A stretch of DNA of 64,000 bases from Thermoanaerobaculia bacterium. GTDB taxonomy: Bacteria; Acidobacteriota; Thermoanaerobaculia; Gp7-AA8. Shown piece by piece: positions 1-9,280 of this stretch. Below the pieces are notes generated by a model. It did no database searches and was not told the DNA's origin. It saw only the letters and a program-made list of their open reading frames with translations. The first letter of the stretch is position 1, and each line of letters begins with the position of its first letter. The translations under genes were made by a program, and so were the position numbers. Location of the stretch: the NCBI GenBank assembly GCA_017883205.1, contig JADGNZ010000033.1, positions 1-64,000 of the forward strand, given 5' to 3'.

Positions 1-7
1 CGCGCTC

Positions 8-241
8 CCAATCGAGCGCCTTCTCCCCCACGCTTCTCAGTGGGGGAGAAGGTGGCCGAAGGCCGGATGAGGGGGCGTTTGCCTGTCGCGCCAACGTTGC
101 GCAAACGCCGGGCAAGGATGCCTTTTCAATCAGGTCACGCTCGCAAAGAACGTGTTTGTCCCATCTTTCGACTCCCCCCTCATCCGGCTTCGCCACCTTC
201 TCCCCCCGCAAAAAGCGCGGGGGGAGAAGGCGCTCGATTGG
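8..241. repeat. MITE-like element, copy 1
   Basis: Both ends carry the same arm in inverted orientation (outer CAATCGAGCGCC, mirrored as GGCGCTCGATTG). Inside each arm is a hairpin of the type CTTCTCCCCC...GGGGGAGAAG followed by a ATCCGGC/GCCGGAT segment. About 95 bp of less conserved sequence separates the arms. Four further copies occur in this window. The flank after the right end (to about 285) resembles the flank of the copy near 52.4 kb, so the unit may extend past the arms. No transposase lies inside. The rest of positions 242-339 shows no gene. Confidence 0.8.
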
Positions 242-339
242 AAGGAGTCGCGGAAATGGTTTGAGAAATGCGGGTTAGTTAGGAAGCCAAGGTCACGAAG
301 AGAATAGCGGTACGAGCGGGTCCAGTTCCGGTCTAAAAC

Positions 340-2931
340 CTACGGGTAATACCCCCTTAATGTCTTCGTCTTTCCCTCGCTCACCAGCACGTTGATCTCG
401 TGCCATTTGGAGCCCGGCTTGACGCCTTCGGGGGGGTAAATGCCGAGGATGTATTGGGAGCGGAGCTCGTTCTGGATGTCGGCGTAGATGCGGTGGAGGT
501 CCTCGGCGCGGTCGATGTAGTAGACGTTCCCGCCGGTCTCGCCGCAGAAGCGGCCGAATTTGTAGCGGACGTCGACCTCGGTGGCCTTGATGCCGATTCC
601 GATGCCGTAGATTGGGACGGCGGCGCGGCGCGCGTACTCGATAGCTTGATCGAATGAGAACTTGGAGGCCGTGTCCTTGCCATCGGTGATCACGACGAGT
701 GCCTTCTGTCCGCGCACGCCGGCGAAGTTGTAGAGCGAGTAGACGATGGCGTCGAAGAGCGCGGTTGATTCGTCTGCGCGAAGTTTCGCGAGTCCGGCAT
801 TGACGTCGGTGAGATTCGGCGACCAGCGTTGTTCGAGCCGTGGCTGAGAATCGAATGACACCAGGAAGGCGCGGTCGCCTTTGCGCAGCGTGTTACTGAA
901 GAACTGTGATGCAGCCTTCTGCGCTTCGGCCATGCGCGGCTGCATCGATCCCGAGGTGTCGATGGCCAGGCCGATCGACAGCGGGAGGTTTGTCACGTGC
1001 TCGAACTTTGCCACCTTCACCGGCTTGCCGTCGTCGAGCACCGTGAAAGCGGTTTGTTGTAAATCGTTCACGGTGTGGCCATCGCGGAGCACCGTCGTCG
1101 GCAGCTCGACGAGGTGGACGTTGACCTCTTCGCTGAACTGCGGCGTGTTGAACATCACGACATCTTCGATCGGTGGCTGCTCGGCGACGTCTTTGAGCGA
1201 GGCGACGGCGCGGAAGTAGCCGATGCCTTCGCTTGACGGGACGTCGACGACCTGCGTGTACGGCGGGCCGTAGAGCGTCGCCACGCGGGTGTCGTTGAGG
1301 AAGAGCTCGAGTTTGTCGAGCTGCTTCCCTTCAGGAACGCTGACGGCCACCTCGACGCGCGTGGGGCCGTGCAGCTTCCGGGCGATGCGCGGCGAGACGA
1401 TGCGCACGCGGAACGGATCGTTGCCGCTGTTCAAGATCGCGTCATCGCCTGCAATCATTTCTCCTTTGTCGTTCAGCGCGAGAACGCGCACCCGATGGAC
1501 CTGCGGCACGCTGCCGAGGTCGAGATCGAGCGCGTAGGGTGCCTGGCGCTTGCTCATCACCTTGCGTCCGTCGAGGTAGAACTCGACGACGGTGATCCCG
1601 GCGCCCTCGACGTCCGTTTCGATGTGCTGCGTGCCGCTGAGCAATTCGTCAGGCAGCGGAAGGATGCGCAGCGAGGGTGCGCGCGACTCGATCTTCTCCT
1701 GGATTGCATTCAGCGTCGCCGTCGATTCCTTCTCCCGCTGTTGTTTCTCCGGCGAGCCCGCGACCTCGGGCACAGTAATCCGCTGCTCGACGATGGCCTC
1801 GCTCGTGCCGTTCAGATCGGCGATCTTGATGCGCGCCTGATAGTCAGCGGGCTGAAGGAGCCGGTCGACGACGACCGCGAGCTGGTCCGTCTTGGTGTCG
1901 GCGGGATAGTCGAAGCGATAGCGATAGCTCTCGAAGAGCTTGTCGTCCTTCAGCACCTCGCCGACGACATCGAGGCTGTAGAGTTTCGTGCCTCCTACTT
2001 CCTTCACGATGAGAGGCAACCGCGGCACGAGAATCGTCAGTTCTGCCGTCGTGCGGTTGCCCTGTTTGCTCGGATAGGAAACCGAGAGCTCCGCGGGCAT
2101 CGTCTTCGCGCCCTTCGTCGGCATGACAACCGAGCGCAGGATCTTCTTGACTTGCTCGGGATCGACGGGGGCCGGCTGAAAGAGTTTTCCGTTGTCGAGT
2201 CTGCGCAGGTGTGCGGACTCAATCGCTCGAAACATCGCAACGTAGTCCGGACAGTGGAACTCCAGGTGCGTCACCGCCCCCGGCTGAGGGAACTCGAGAC
2301 CAAATACCTTATCGAACGCCTGCTGTTTGGTGCTGGATGTGGCGACGACCAATTCGGAAAAGAGGTCATAGAACTCCTCCGGCCCGTTCGAATACGGCTG
2401 CCACAACACGTAGTCGTCCCGTCCGCGGGGAAGGTAGAAGAGAAAGCGGCCTTCCTTCTCGAAGCCTTTCAGATCGCGGTAAGTCCATTGCTCCATCGGC
2501 TGAAAAAGGTCGCAAGGTTCCGGCGTGTAGATCTCGTTAGGCGCTCCGTGGATCACGTAGGCGCGGCCGCGATCCGAATGGAGAGATTTGAACTGTTCTT
2601 TCGCTGTTGCCAGGCGGTCGTAATAGATCTTTTGAAATGCGCCGCTCGCCGTTCCCTCGGTCAGATCACGCCGGCGCCAGAAGTCGGCAATGTAGAGGTC
2701 ACGTTGCGCGTCGCTCTCCATGATCAGGAACGTATCGCGCTCCTGATCCTGCATGATCGGCTCGACGTCGATCAGAAACTGCTGGTAGACCTCCGGGAGT
2801 TTGGCGATCCGATCCTTGCGCTCGCGGCGCGAGAGCTTGACCTCACCCTGATTCGCCGGCGGCGGCAGTGTCTGCGCCGCTGCCGTCACGCCTGCCAGAA
2901 CCAGAAGAAGCGCTGCGCCCGCGGCTCTCAT
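340..2931 (-). CDS. Secreted GWxTD/VWA-domain protein (downstream paralog)
   Basis: An 863-residue exported protein with an N-terminal signal peptide (MRAAGAALLLVLAGVTAAAQ). After a basic RRERKDRI segment comes the GWxTD-type region (residues about 60-170, with ...DFWRRRD and RAYVIHGAP). The C-terminal 215 or so residues are a von Willebrand A domain whose MIDAS reads AIDTSGSM, with a later VITDGKD. The start at 2931 is chosen because its ATG overlaps the stop of the upstream paralog (ATGA) and yields a clean signal peptide; a longer frame reaches 2994. It is clearly homologous to the neighbour over its whole length, so this is a tandem duplication. The substrate is unknown; VWA domains usually bind proteins with a metal ion. 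Confidence 0.9.
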   Translation of the reverse strand: MRAAGAALLLVLAGVTAAAQTLPPPANQGEVKLSRRERKDRIAKLPEVYQQFLIDVEPIMQDQERDTFLIMESDAQRDLYIADFWRRRDLTEGTASGAFQKIYYDRLATAKEQFKSLHSDRGRAYVIHGAPNEIYTPEPCDLFQPMEQWTYRDLKGFEKEGRFLFYLPRGRDDYVLWQPYSNGPEEFYDLFSELVVATSSTKQQAFDKVFGLEFPQPGAVTHLEFHCPDYVAMFRAIESAHLRRLDNGKLFQPAPVDPEQVKKILRSVVMPTKGAKTMPAELSVSYPSKQGNRTTAELTILVPRLPLIVKEVGGTKLYSLDVVGEVLKDDKLFESYRYRFDYPADTKTDQLAVVVDRLLQPADYQARIKIADLNGTSEAIVEQRITVPEVAGSPEKQQREKESTATLNAIQEKIESRAPSLRILPLPDELLSGTQHIETDVEGAGITVVEFYLDGRKVMSKRQAPYALDLDLGSVPQVHRVRVLALNDKGEMIAGDDAILNSGNDPFRVRIVSPRIARKLHGPTRVEVAVSVPEGKQLDKLELFLNDTRVATLYGPPYTQVVDVPSSEGIGYFRAVASLKDVAEQPPIEDVVMFNTPQFSEEVNVHLVELPTTVLRDGHTVNDLQQTAFTVLDDGKPVKVAKFEHVTNLPLSIGLAIDTSGSMQPRMAEAQKAASQFFSNTLRKGDRAFLVSFDSQPRLEQRWSPNLTDVNAGLAKLRADESTALFDAIVYSLYNFAGVRGQKALVVITDGKDTASKFSFDQAIEYARRAAVPIYGIGIGIKATEVDVRYKFGRFCGETGGNVYYIDRAEDLHRIYADIQNELRSQYILGIYPPEGVKPGSKWHEINVLVSEGKTKTLRGYYP

Positions 2932-5585
2932 GGGTAGTAGCCGCGGATCGTTTTCGCTTTTCCGTCGCTCACCTTGACGTCCACGGCACGCCACTTCGAT
3001 CCTGCCTTGACGCCCTCGGGCGGATAAAAGCCGAGGATGTATTGCGAGCGCAGCTCGTTCTGAATGTCGTCGTAGATGCGGCCGAGCTCCGAGGCCATCT
3101 CGATGTAGTAGGTATTGCCGCCGGTCTCCGTGGAGAAGCGGCTCAACTTGTAGCGCGTGTCGAACTCGCTCGACTTGATGCCGATGCCGATCGAGTAAAT
3201 CGGCACGGCCGCACGCCTTGCGTACTCGAGGGCCTGATCGAACGTGAACTTCGAAGAGGTGTCCATGCCGTCGGTCACGAGCACGAGCGCGCGCTGTCCC
3301 TTCACGCCGAGAAAGTTGTAGAGCGAGTAGACGATCGCGTCGTACAGGGCGGTCGACTCCTCGGCACGCAGCTTTGCCAGACCAGCGTTGACGTCCGCAA
3401 GGCGCGGCGACCAGCGCTGAATGAGCAGCGGTTGCGTGTCGAACGAGACGAGAAACGCGCGGTCGCCCTTCCGCATCACGTTCGTGAAGAACTGCGATGC
3501 CGCCTTCTGCGCTTCCGACATCCGCGGCTGCATCGAGGCCGACGTGTCGATGGCCAGGCCGATCGAGAGCGCGAGATTGTTCACGTGCTCGAACTTCGCC
3601 ACCTTCACCGCCTTCCCTTCATCCATCACCTTGAATGCGTTCTCGGCCAGGTCGTTGATCGGGCGGCCATTGCGCATCACGGTCGTCGGCAGCTCGACGA
3701 GGTGGACGTTCACCTCTTCCATGAACTGCGGCGTGTTGATCATCACGAGATCTTCGACAGGAGGCTGCGGATCGTCTTTCAGTTGTGCGACGGCGCGGAT
3801 GTAGCCGACACCCTCCTGCGCCGGAATCTCGATCGTCTGCACGTATGGCGGGCCGTAGAGCGAGGCCATCTTCGTCTCGTTCAGGAAGAGGTCGACGTGA
3901 TCGAGCTTCTTCCCCTCGGGCACGTTGACTCCCATCTCCACGCGCGTCCGGCCGTGCAGTTTGAAGGCGACACGCGGCGAGATGATGCGCACGCGGAACG
4001 GGTCGTTGCCGGTGTTGAGCATCAGCTCGTCGCCGGTGATCGGCTCGCCCTTGTCGTTGATGGCCACGGCACGCACGCGGCGCACCTGAGGCACGGTGCC
4101 GAAGTCGAGATCGAGCGTGTACGGCGGCTGGCGCTTCGTCATCACCTTCTTGCCGTCGAGGTAAAACTCCACGCCCTTGATGTCGTCGCCGAATGCGATT
4201 GTGTCGATGTGCTGGATGCCGCTGAGAAGATCGTCCGTGAGCGGCACGATGCGCAACCGGGTACTGGTCGTCTCGATGTCGTCCTTGAGCTGCGAGAGCG
4301 CCGCGGTCGCGCTCTCTTTCGCTTTCTGCTGTTCGGGCGTGTCGAAGATTTCCGGCACGGTGATGCGCTTCTCGACGATGGCCTCCGCGCCGGAGTTGAT
4401 GTCCTGCACGCGGACGCGGGCCACGTAATCGGCAGGCCGGAGGAAGCGGTCGATGACGATGGCCACCTTGTCGTTTTTCAGGTCGCCCGGGTAATCGAAA
4501 CGATAGCGATAGTTCTCGAAGAGCTGATCGTCCTTAAGCACCTCGCCGGTGACGTCGAGGCTGTAGAGCTTCGAGTTGTTGACATCCTTTCGCGTGAGTT
4601 GCGCGAGCGGGACCATGATCGTGATCTCGGTATCGGTGCGGCTGCCCTGCTTGGCTGGGAACTGGACCGCGACCTCGTGCGTGAGCTTCGGCGCGTTCGG
4701 ATTCGCCAGCACTACAGACCGCAGGATCTTGTGTACATCCTCTTCGTTGACCTGCGGAGGCTCGAAGACTCGCTGGATATCCCATTTGTTCAACTGTGCC
4801 TGCGTGACCGCCCGCAGATACTCGTCGCCGTCCCTGCATTGAAGCTCAACGTTGCTCACGCCGGCGCCCAGACCGGCCGGACCAAAGACGCGGCTCGTGG
4901 CGGCGTCGCCGGTCATGTCCATCCCGATCTCGTCCTGGGATATGAGCTGTTTGATCATGTCGGGATCGATGGGGGAGAAGAGCTTGAAGTCGATGCCGTT
5001 GCGTGCCTGGAAGAAGAGAAAACGTACGTCGTGACCCATCTCCGGTAGGAACGCGTACTTCCAGATCTCGGCAGGCTGCAGCAGGCGGCAGTCGATCTTG
5101 ATGCGGTCGGTCGGCGCGCCGTGGATCAGATAGATGCGGCTGCGATCGGACGAGACATTCTTGAACTCTTCCTTCGCGGTCTCGAGCCGTTCGTAATAGT
5201 CGTCGCGGAAGCTGTGATTGGTCGTGCCGTTGACGGTGTCGCGCCTGCGCCAGAACTCGGTGACGTAGATCTCGCGCTGCGGGTCGGTCTCGAGGATGAG
5301 AAAGGTATCGAGCTCCGTCGGATTCATGATCGGCTCGACATCGGTGAGAAACTGGCGGAACTTCTCCGAGAGGTTCTTGATGCGGTCCTTGCGCTCGCGG
5401 CGGGAGAGTTTGCGGACGCCGAGGTCAGGCGCTTGTTTCGCGGGCGCGGCTGCGGAGGCTTGAGGCGGCGGGGTCTGCGCGGCGGGCGCCGGAGCGGGCG
5501 GATCGTTCGTCTGTTGTGCGGCGTTGAGTACGGCAGTCAGGTTGACCAGTACGAGCAAAACTGCACACCAGGGCATCTTCCTCAT
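2928..5585 (-). CDS. Secreted GWxTD/VWA-domain protein (upstream paralog)
   Basis: An 885-residue exported protein: signal peptide MRKMPWCAVLLVLVNLTAVLNA, an Ala/Pro-rich linker, RRERKDRI, then the GWxTD-type region (about 70-190, with EFWRRRD and RIYLIHGAP). The central part looks like beta-rich Ig-like segments. The VWA domain begins near residue 671 (AIDTSASM MIDAS, VTDGMD) and the protein ends in RGYYP like its paralog. The start at 5585 follows a GAGG Shine-Dalgarno about 8 nt upstream; an upstream Met at 5633 would spoil the signal peptide. It is transcribed divergently from the cysteine desulfurase gene, with only about 40 bp between the starts, so the promoters must overlap. Confidence 0.9.
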   Translation of the reverse strand: MRKMPWCAVLLVLVNLTAVLNAAQQTNDPPAPAPAAQTPPPQASAAAPAKQAPDLGVRKLSRRERKDRIKNLSEKFRQFLTDVEPIMNPTELDTFLILETDPQREIYVTEFWRRRDTVNGTTNHSFRDDYYERLETAKEEFKNVSSDRSRIYLIHGAPTDRIKIDCRLLQPAEIWKYAFLPEMGHDVRFLFFQARNGIDFKLFSPIDPDMIKQLISQDEIGMDMTGDAATSRVFGPAGLGAGVSNVELQCRDGDEYLRAVTQAQLNKWDIQRVFEPPQVNEEDVHKILRSVVLANPNAPKLTHEVAVQFPAKQGSRTDTEITIMVPLAQLTRKDVNNSKLYSLDVTGEVLKDDQLFENYRYRFDYPGDLKNDKVAIVIDRFLRPADYVARVRVQDINSGAEAIVEKRITVPEIFDTPEQQKAKESATAALSQLKDDIETTSTRLRIVPLTDDLLSGIQHIDTIAFGDDIKGVEFYLDGKKVMTKRQPPYTLDLDFGTVPQVRRVRAVAINDKGEPITGDELMLNTGNDPFRVRIISPRVAFKLHGRTRVEMGVNVPEGKKLDHVDLFLNETKMASLYGPPYVQTIEIPAQEGVGYIRAVAQLKDDPQPPVEDLVMINTPQFMEEVNVHLVELPTTVMRNGRPINDLAENAFKVMDEGKAVKVAKFEHVNNLALSIGLAIDTSASMQPRMSEAQKAASQFFTNVMRKGDRAFLVSFDTQPLLIQRWSPRLADVNAGLAKLRAEESTALYDAIVYSLYNFLGVKGQRALVLVTDGMDTSSKFTFDQALEYARRAAVPIYSIGIGIKSSEFDTRYKLSRFSTETGGNTYYIEMASELGRIYDDIQNELRSQYILGFYPPEGVKAGSKWRAVDVKVSDGKAKTIRGYYP

Positions 5586-5625
5586 CACGGGACCTCGGGA
5601 TACCAACGACAATAGGACGACTCTC

Positions 5626-6759
5626 ATGCGCATCTACCTCGACAACAACGCAACCACACCGCTCGATCCGGCCGTGCTGGAAGCGGTTGAAACCTCACTG
5701 CGTGATGTCTTTGGCAATGCATCGAGCATTCACAAAGAAGGCCAGACAGCGCGCCGCGGCATTGAGGATGCTCGCGAGTCGGTGGCGCGCCTGATCGCTG
5801 CCGAAGCGCGAGACGTCATCTTTACGAGCGGCGGCACCGAGTCTAACAACGCCGCGATCTTTGGGGCGGCAGGGCATGACGGTCGTCATCACATTGTCAC
5901 AACAGCGATCGAGCACCCATCTGTGCTCGAGCCTGTTTCGGAATTGGAACGGCGCGGTCACAGCGTGACGATCGTGCCGCCGTCGCGCAACGGTGTCGTC
6001 GACGCGAATGCCGTCATCGATGCACTGCGGCCGGAGACGCGTCTCGTGGCGATGATGCTCGCGAACAACGAGACCGGCGTCATCCAGCCGGTCGCCGATG
6101 TCGCGCGCGTCTGCCGCGAGCGATCGATTCATTTTCACTGCGATGCTGTGCAGGGCGCAGGCAAGATCGCGGTCGACGTGAGCGAGCTCGGAGTGGACAC
6201 GCTCGCGCTCTCCGCGCACAAGCTGCATGCGCCGAAAGGCATCGGTGCGCTCTACGTTCGCCGCGGTCTCTCGCTCGACCGGCACATCCTCGGCGGCGCG
6301 CAGGAACGCCGGCGGCGAGCAGGAACGGAGAATGTGCCGCTGGCCGTCGCCTTCGGTGTCGCCGCGGACCTCGCCCGCAAGCCATCAGACGTTGGCGCGT
6401 TACGCGACGCATTGGAGAGCGACCTACGCGCTTCCGGTTGCTCGATCGCCATCAACGGCGCCGACGCTCCACGCATCCCGAATACCAGCAGCGTGACGTT
6501 CCGCGGTGCCGACGGCGAAGGAATCGTCATCGGCCTCGACCTCAACGGCGTCGCGGTATCGACCGGCTCCGCCTGCTCCTCCGGCCGCGTCGAGCCAAGC
6601 CACGTCCTCCTGGCCATGGGCCTCACCCCCGACGAAGCGCGAAGCACCGTCCGCTTCTCGCTGAGCCGCTTCACGACACGCGATGAGATCGCGCAGACCG
6701 TGGCGATTCTGCGGGAGGTAGTGCCGAGGTGCATGAAGGGGGTCGGGAGTCGGGAGTAG
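5626..6759 (+). CDS. Cysteine desulfurase, NifS/IscS family
   Basis: A 377-residue PLP enzyme that removes sulfur from L-cysteine as an enzyme-bound persulfide for Fe-S cluster or tRNA thiolation chemistry. Visible motifs are the N-terminal LDNNATTPLDP, EHPSV with His97, HCDAVQGAGK with Asp173, SAHK with Schiff-base Lys199, and the short catalytic loop TGSACSSG with Cys317. The start is the Met of MRIYLDNNATT; the frame runs further upstream but into the divergent gene. No iscU, sufE or thiI lies next to it. The last few residues read into a GGGAGTCGGG repeat, so the C-terminus has probably been altered by repeat insertion. Confidence 0.93.
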   Translation: MRIYLDNNATTPLDPAVLEAVETSLRDVFGNASSIHKEGQTARRGIEDARESVARLIAAEARDVIFTSGGTESNNAAIFGAAGHDGRHHIVTTAIEHPSVLEPVSELERRGHSVTIVPPSRNGVVDANAVIDALRPETRLVAMMLANNETGVIQPVADVARVCRERSIHFHCDAVQGAGKIAVDVSELGVDTLALSAHKLHAPKGIGALYVRRGLSLDRHILGGAQERRRRAGTENVPLAVAFGVAADLARKPSDVGALRDALESDLRASGCSIAINGADAPRIPNTSSVTFRGADGEGIVIGLDLNGVAVSTGSACSSGRVEPSHVLLAMGLTPDEARSTVRFSLSRFTTRDEIAQTVAILREVVPRCMKGVGSRE

Positions 6760-6836
6760 GGGGTCGGAGAGGTTATTCGCCCAGATCCGGCAATCCAGGC
6801 CAGCTCCGACCCCCGACCCCCGAAACGCGACTCCTC
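6745..6836. repeat. Mirrored GGGAGTCGGG-type repeat
   Basis: A G-rich stretch (GGGGGTCGGGAGTCGGGAG) is mirrored about 55 bp later by CTCCGACCCCCGACCCCCG, so the transcript can fold into a long imperfect hairpin. It covers the 3' end of the cysteine desulfurase gene and the region before the DUF4388 gene. The same family recurs near 13.85, 46.4, 47.4, 48.1 and 62.1 kb. Confidence 0.7.
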
Positions 6837-6893
6837 GACAACGAATATCCCTTGCCCGAGCCCGGTTTGTCTGAGACAGTTAACTCGGTCCTG

Positions 6894-8039
6894 ATGCAGG
6901 AAAACCAAATTCTTACGGGCGATCTCTCGCGCATTCAGTTGCCGGACGTGCTCAGCTTCCTCTCCATGATCCGCGGATCAGGCAAGCTGTTGCTGCGCAA
7001 GCCTCCGATGGAGCGTTCGATCCACTGGAAAGACGGCGAGATCGTCTTCGCCTCCTCCAACTCTCCCGAGCACTCCCTCGGTATGTTCCTGCTGCGCAAC
7101 GGCAAAATCACCCAGGCGCAGTACGACGAGTCGAAGCGGCGCGTGACCGCGCAAATGCGTCACGGCAAACTGCTCGTGCAGATGGGAGCAATCTCGCCGA
7201 AGGATCTCTGGTGGGGCGTCAAGAATCAGGCCCTGGAGATCATCTACTCGCTCTTCAGTTGGAAGGAGGGCGTCTTCGTTTTCGGCGACACGCAGGATGA
7301 GCTGTTGAACGAGCGGATCGTGCTCTCGATCAATACCGCCACCGTCATCATGGAAGGCATCCGCCGCCTCGACGAGACCGCGATGATCCGCGAGAAGATC
7401 ACCAGCCTGGACATGGTCTTCGTCAAGGAGCAGGGCGCAGTTCCGGACTTCGCGTCGCTGGAGCTGAGCGATCACGAAGTCGCGCTTTACAACGCCATCG
7501 ACGGCAAGCAGAACATCCGCGCGCTGATCAGCCGTTCCGAGATGACCGAGTTCGAAGTCACGCGCATCCTCTTCCAGCTCCTTTCGGCGCGCCTCATCGA
7601 GGTGTCGTCCGAGGAGAAGTCGTTCCGCCCGGTCTTCCTCGATGTCGAAGACTCGCCGGAACTGCTGAAGGTGATCTCCACCTACAACGACATGTTCGGC
7701 CGTCTCTACGAAGCGCTCCTCGGCGCGGTAGGCGAGGAGACAGCGCGCGACATCGTCATGACGGCGATGCAGAACGCCGAGAGCGATGAGCTCTGGAGCG
7801 GCGTCTTCTTCGATCAGTACGGCCGTTTCGACGAGAACATGTTGATCGCCAACATCTCCGAGCTTCCCTTCGAGCGCCGCAAGGCCGTGCTCGACGAAGG
7901 CCTGAACACGCTCCTCTCCGTCCAGCTCTTCGAAGTCTCGCAACACCTCGACTCCGCCGGCAAAGTCGACGTCTTCCGCTTCATCAGCGATCAGAAGGCG
8001 TCGCTGGAATCGGCGTTCGCGGCGCGGAGCCTCTCCTGA
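6894..8039 (+). CDS. DUF4388 (PATAN-type) protein
   Basis: A 381-residue soluble protein. Residues about 1-140 match the DUF4388/PATAN pattern: TGDLSRIQLPDVLSFLSM, then SGKLLLR, a WKDGEIVFA strand and GxxLLRNGKI, followed by the helical GxLLVQMGAISPKDL module. The remaining 240 residues are helical and unassigned. In other bacteria this domain sits next to receiver or other signalling domains and is thought to mediate protein contacts. The start ATG at 6894 lacks a good Shine-Dalgarno; an in-frame TTG at about 6867 is an alternative. A second DUF4388 segment occurs in the PAS protein at 48.2 kb. Confidence 0.8.
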   Translation: MQENQILTGDLSRIQLPDVLSFLSMIRGSGKLLLRKPPMERSIHWKDGEIVFASSNSPEHSLGMFLLRNGKITQAQYDESKRRVTAQMRHGKLLVQMGAISPKDLWWGVKNQALEIIYSLFSWKEGVFVFGDTQDELLNERIVLSINTATVIMEGIRRLDETAMIREKITSLDMVFVKEQGAVPDFASLELSDHEVALYNAIDGKQNIRALISRSEMTEFEVTRILFQLLSARLIEVSSEEKSFRPVFLDVEDSPELLKVISTYNDMFGRLYEALLGAVGEETARDIVMTAMQNAESDELWSGVFFDQYGRFDENMLIANISELPFERRKAVLDEGLNTLLSVQLFEVSQHLDSAGKVDVFRFISDQKASLESAFAARSLS

Positions 8040-8107
8040 CGTCGAGCGTAGCGAGCCTCAGATACTTGTTGCTCCGACACCCGACCCCCGACTCGCGACA
8101 CCCGCGA

Positions 8108-8113
8108 TAGACT
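8108..8113 (+). promoter_or_regulatory. Putative -10 box, leaderless lgt promoter
   Basis: TAGACT followed by 8 nt and then the lgt ATG. With normal -10 to +1 spacing, transcription would begin at or next to the A of the start codon. No Shine-Dalgarno is visible. Confidence 0.4.
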
Positions 8114-8121
8114 CCACTCAC

Positions 8122-8922
8122 ATGTATCCGACTCTCATCAAAATCGGCTCATTCGAGATCACGACCTTCGGCCTGATGATGTTCGCCGCCTTCATCGTCG
8201 GCGGCTGGGTGCTGACGCGCCAGTTCCGCCGCTACGGTCTGACCGACGATGCCGCGTCCTCCATGGTCATGGCCGCCGCCCTCGGCGGAATTGCCGGCGC
8301 CAAGATCTACTACGCGATCCTCTTCCACGACTGGCACCTCCTGTTCGACCGCGCCGGCCTGGTCTGGTACGGCGGCATGATCGGCGGCTTCCTCGGCTGC
8401 GCCGGCTATCTCTTCGCGAAAAAGATCGACTTCCTGACCGCCGCCGACGCCGCCGCCCCCGGCATGGCCATCGGCTACGCCCTCGGCCGCATCGGCTGCT
8501 TCCTGGTCGGCGACGACTACGGCCGCCCGACCAATTCCTGGATCGGCATCGCCTTCCCCAAAGGCTCTCCGCCCACCACCGCCGAGGCGTTGCGCCAGTT
8601 CGGCGTCCGCGTCGACCCTGCGATCCCACCCGATCAGATCCTGCGCGTCCACCCCACGCAGCTCTACGAGTCCGCCGCCGCCTTCGTGATGTTCGCGATC
8701 CTGATGGCCGTCTCCCGGCGTTCGTACTCGAGAGGCCGCATCTTCGGCCTGTTCCTGATTCTCATGGGCATCGAGCGTTTTCTCGTGGAAATCGTTCGAG
8801 CGAAGGATGACCGGTTCCTCGGCCCGTTTACGATCGCGCAGTTGATCAGTGTGATCATTCTGTTGATTGGAAGCGTCCTCATCCTGAACCGTAGCGCAGC
8901 GAAGGTTCAGGATCTCCGGTGA
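8122..8922 (+). CDS. lgt: Prolipoprotein diacylglyceryl transferase
   Basis: A 266-residue polytopic inner-membrane enzyme that transfers diacylglyceryl from phosphatidylglycerol to the lipobox cysteine of prolipoproteins, the first step of lipoprotein maturation. The Lgt signature GRIGCFLVGDDYGRPTNS lies at 122-139. The region LVWYGGMIGG (80-89) is the conserved catalytic arm, and HPTQLYES precedes the C-terminal membrane helices. About seven hydrophobic segments are visible and the length is typical. Likely substrates in this window are the lipoprotein at 23.0 kb and perhaps the SH3 protein at 34.3 kb. It is followed closely by the GIY-YIG gene. Confidence 0.95.
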   Translation: MYPTLIKIGSFEITTFGLMMFAAFIVGGWVLTRQFRRYGLTDDAASSMVMAAALGGIAGAKIYYAILFHDWHLLFDRAGLVWYGGMIGGFLGCAGYLFAKKIDFLTAADAAAPGMAIGYALGRIGCFLVGDDYGRPTNSWIGIAFPKGSPPTTAEALRQFGVRVDPAIPPDQILRVHPTQLYESAAAFVMFAILMAVSRRSYSRGRIFGLFLILMGIERFLVEIVRAKDDRFLGPFTIAQLISVIILLIGSVLILNRSAAKVQDLR

Positions 8923-8932
8923 CACCGCGCGG

Positions 8933-9235
8933 ATGGATGCCTATGTCTACATCCTGAGCAACAAGAGCCATCGCCTGTACATTGGCGCGACGACGGACTT
9001 AGCTCGACGTGTTGCCGAGCACCGAAACAAGAAGTACGCCACGGCGTTTACCGCGCGCTATCACTTTGATCGTCTTGTCTACTACGAAGTTTTACCGGAC
9101 TTTGCCGCAGCCCTGGAACGGGAGCGGGCCATGAAGCAGTGGCATCGCGCCCGAAAAGTGGCGTTGATCCAGGCGGAGAATCCGAACTGGCTCGACCTCA
9201 CGCCGCGGTTGACTGACCTGTCGTTCTTGCGATGA
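8933..9235 (+). CDS. GIY-YIG domain small protein
   Basis: A 100-residue single-domain GIY-YIG nuclease-fold protein. The motif appears as AYVYILSNKSHRLYIGATTDLARRVAEH: the first strand is VYIL, the second YIG, followed by the conserved Arg in LARRVAEH. A conserved Glu in ALERERAMKQW lies further on. It belongs to the UvrC-like/YhbQ group of small GIY-YIG proteins, whose physiological role is mostly undetermined. It starts 10 bp after the lgt stop and probably shares its transcript. Confidence 0.85.
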   Translation: MDAYVYILSNKSHRLYIGATTDLARRVAEHRNKKYATAFTARYHFDRLVYYEVLPDFAAALERERAMKQWHRARKVALIQAENPNWLDLTPRLTDLSFLR

Positions 9236-9280
9236 TCGGCGCGGTATGACCAGAGATCCTGACGCGCTTCGCCGTCAGGA

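Noticed and set aside
2868-5048. Long plus-strand ORF (726 residues) opposite the VWA genes
   Set aside because: It is the complementary frame of two well-supported genes, composed of Arg/Val/Asp/His-rich sequence typical of antisense reading in high-GC DNA.
5626-6759. Neighbouring iscU/sufE or nif genes with the cysteine desulfurase
   Set aside because: No scaffold or sulfur-acceptor gene is found next to it, so a specific NifS, IscS or SufS assignment was not made.
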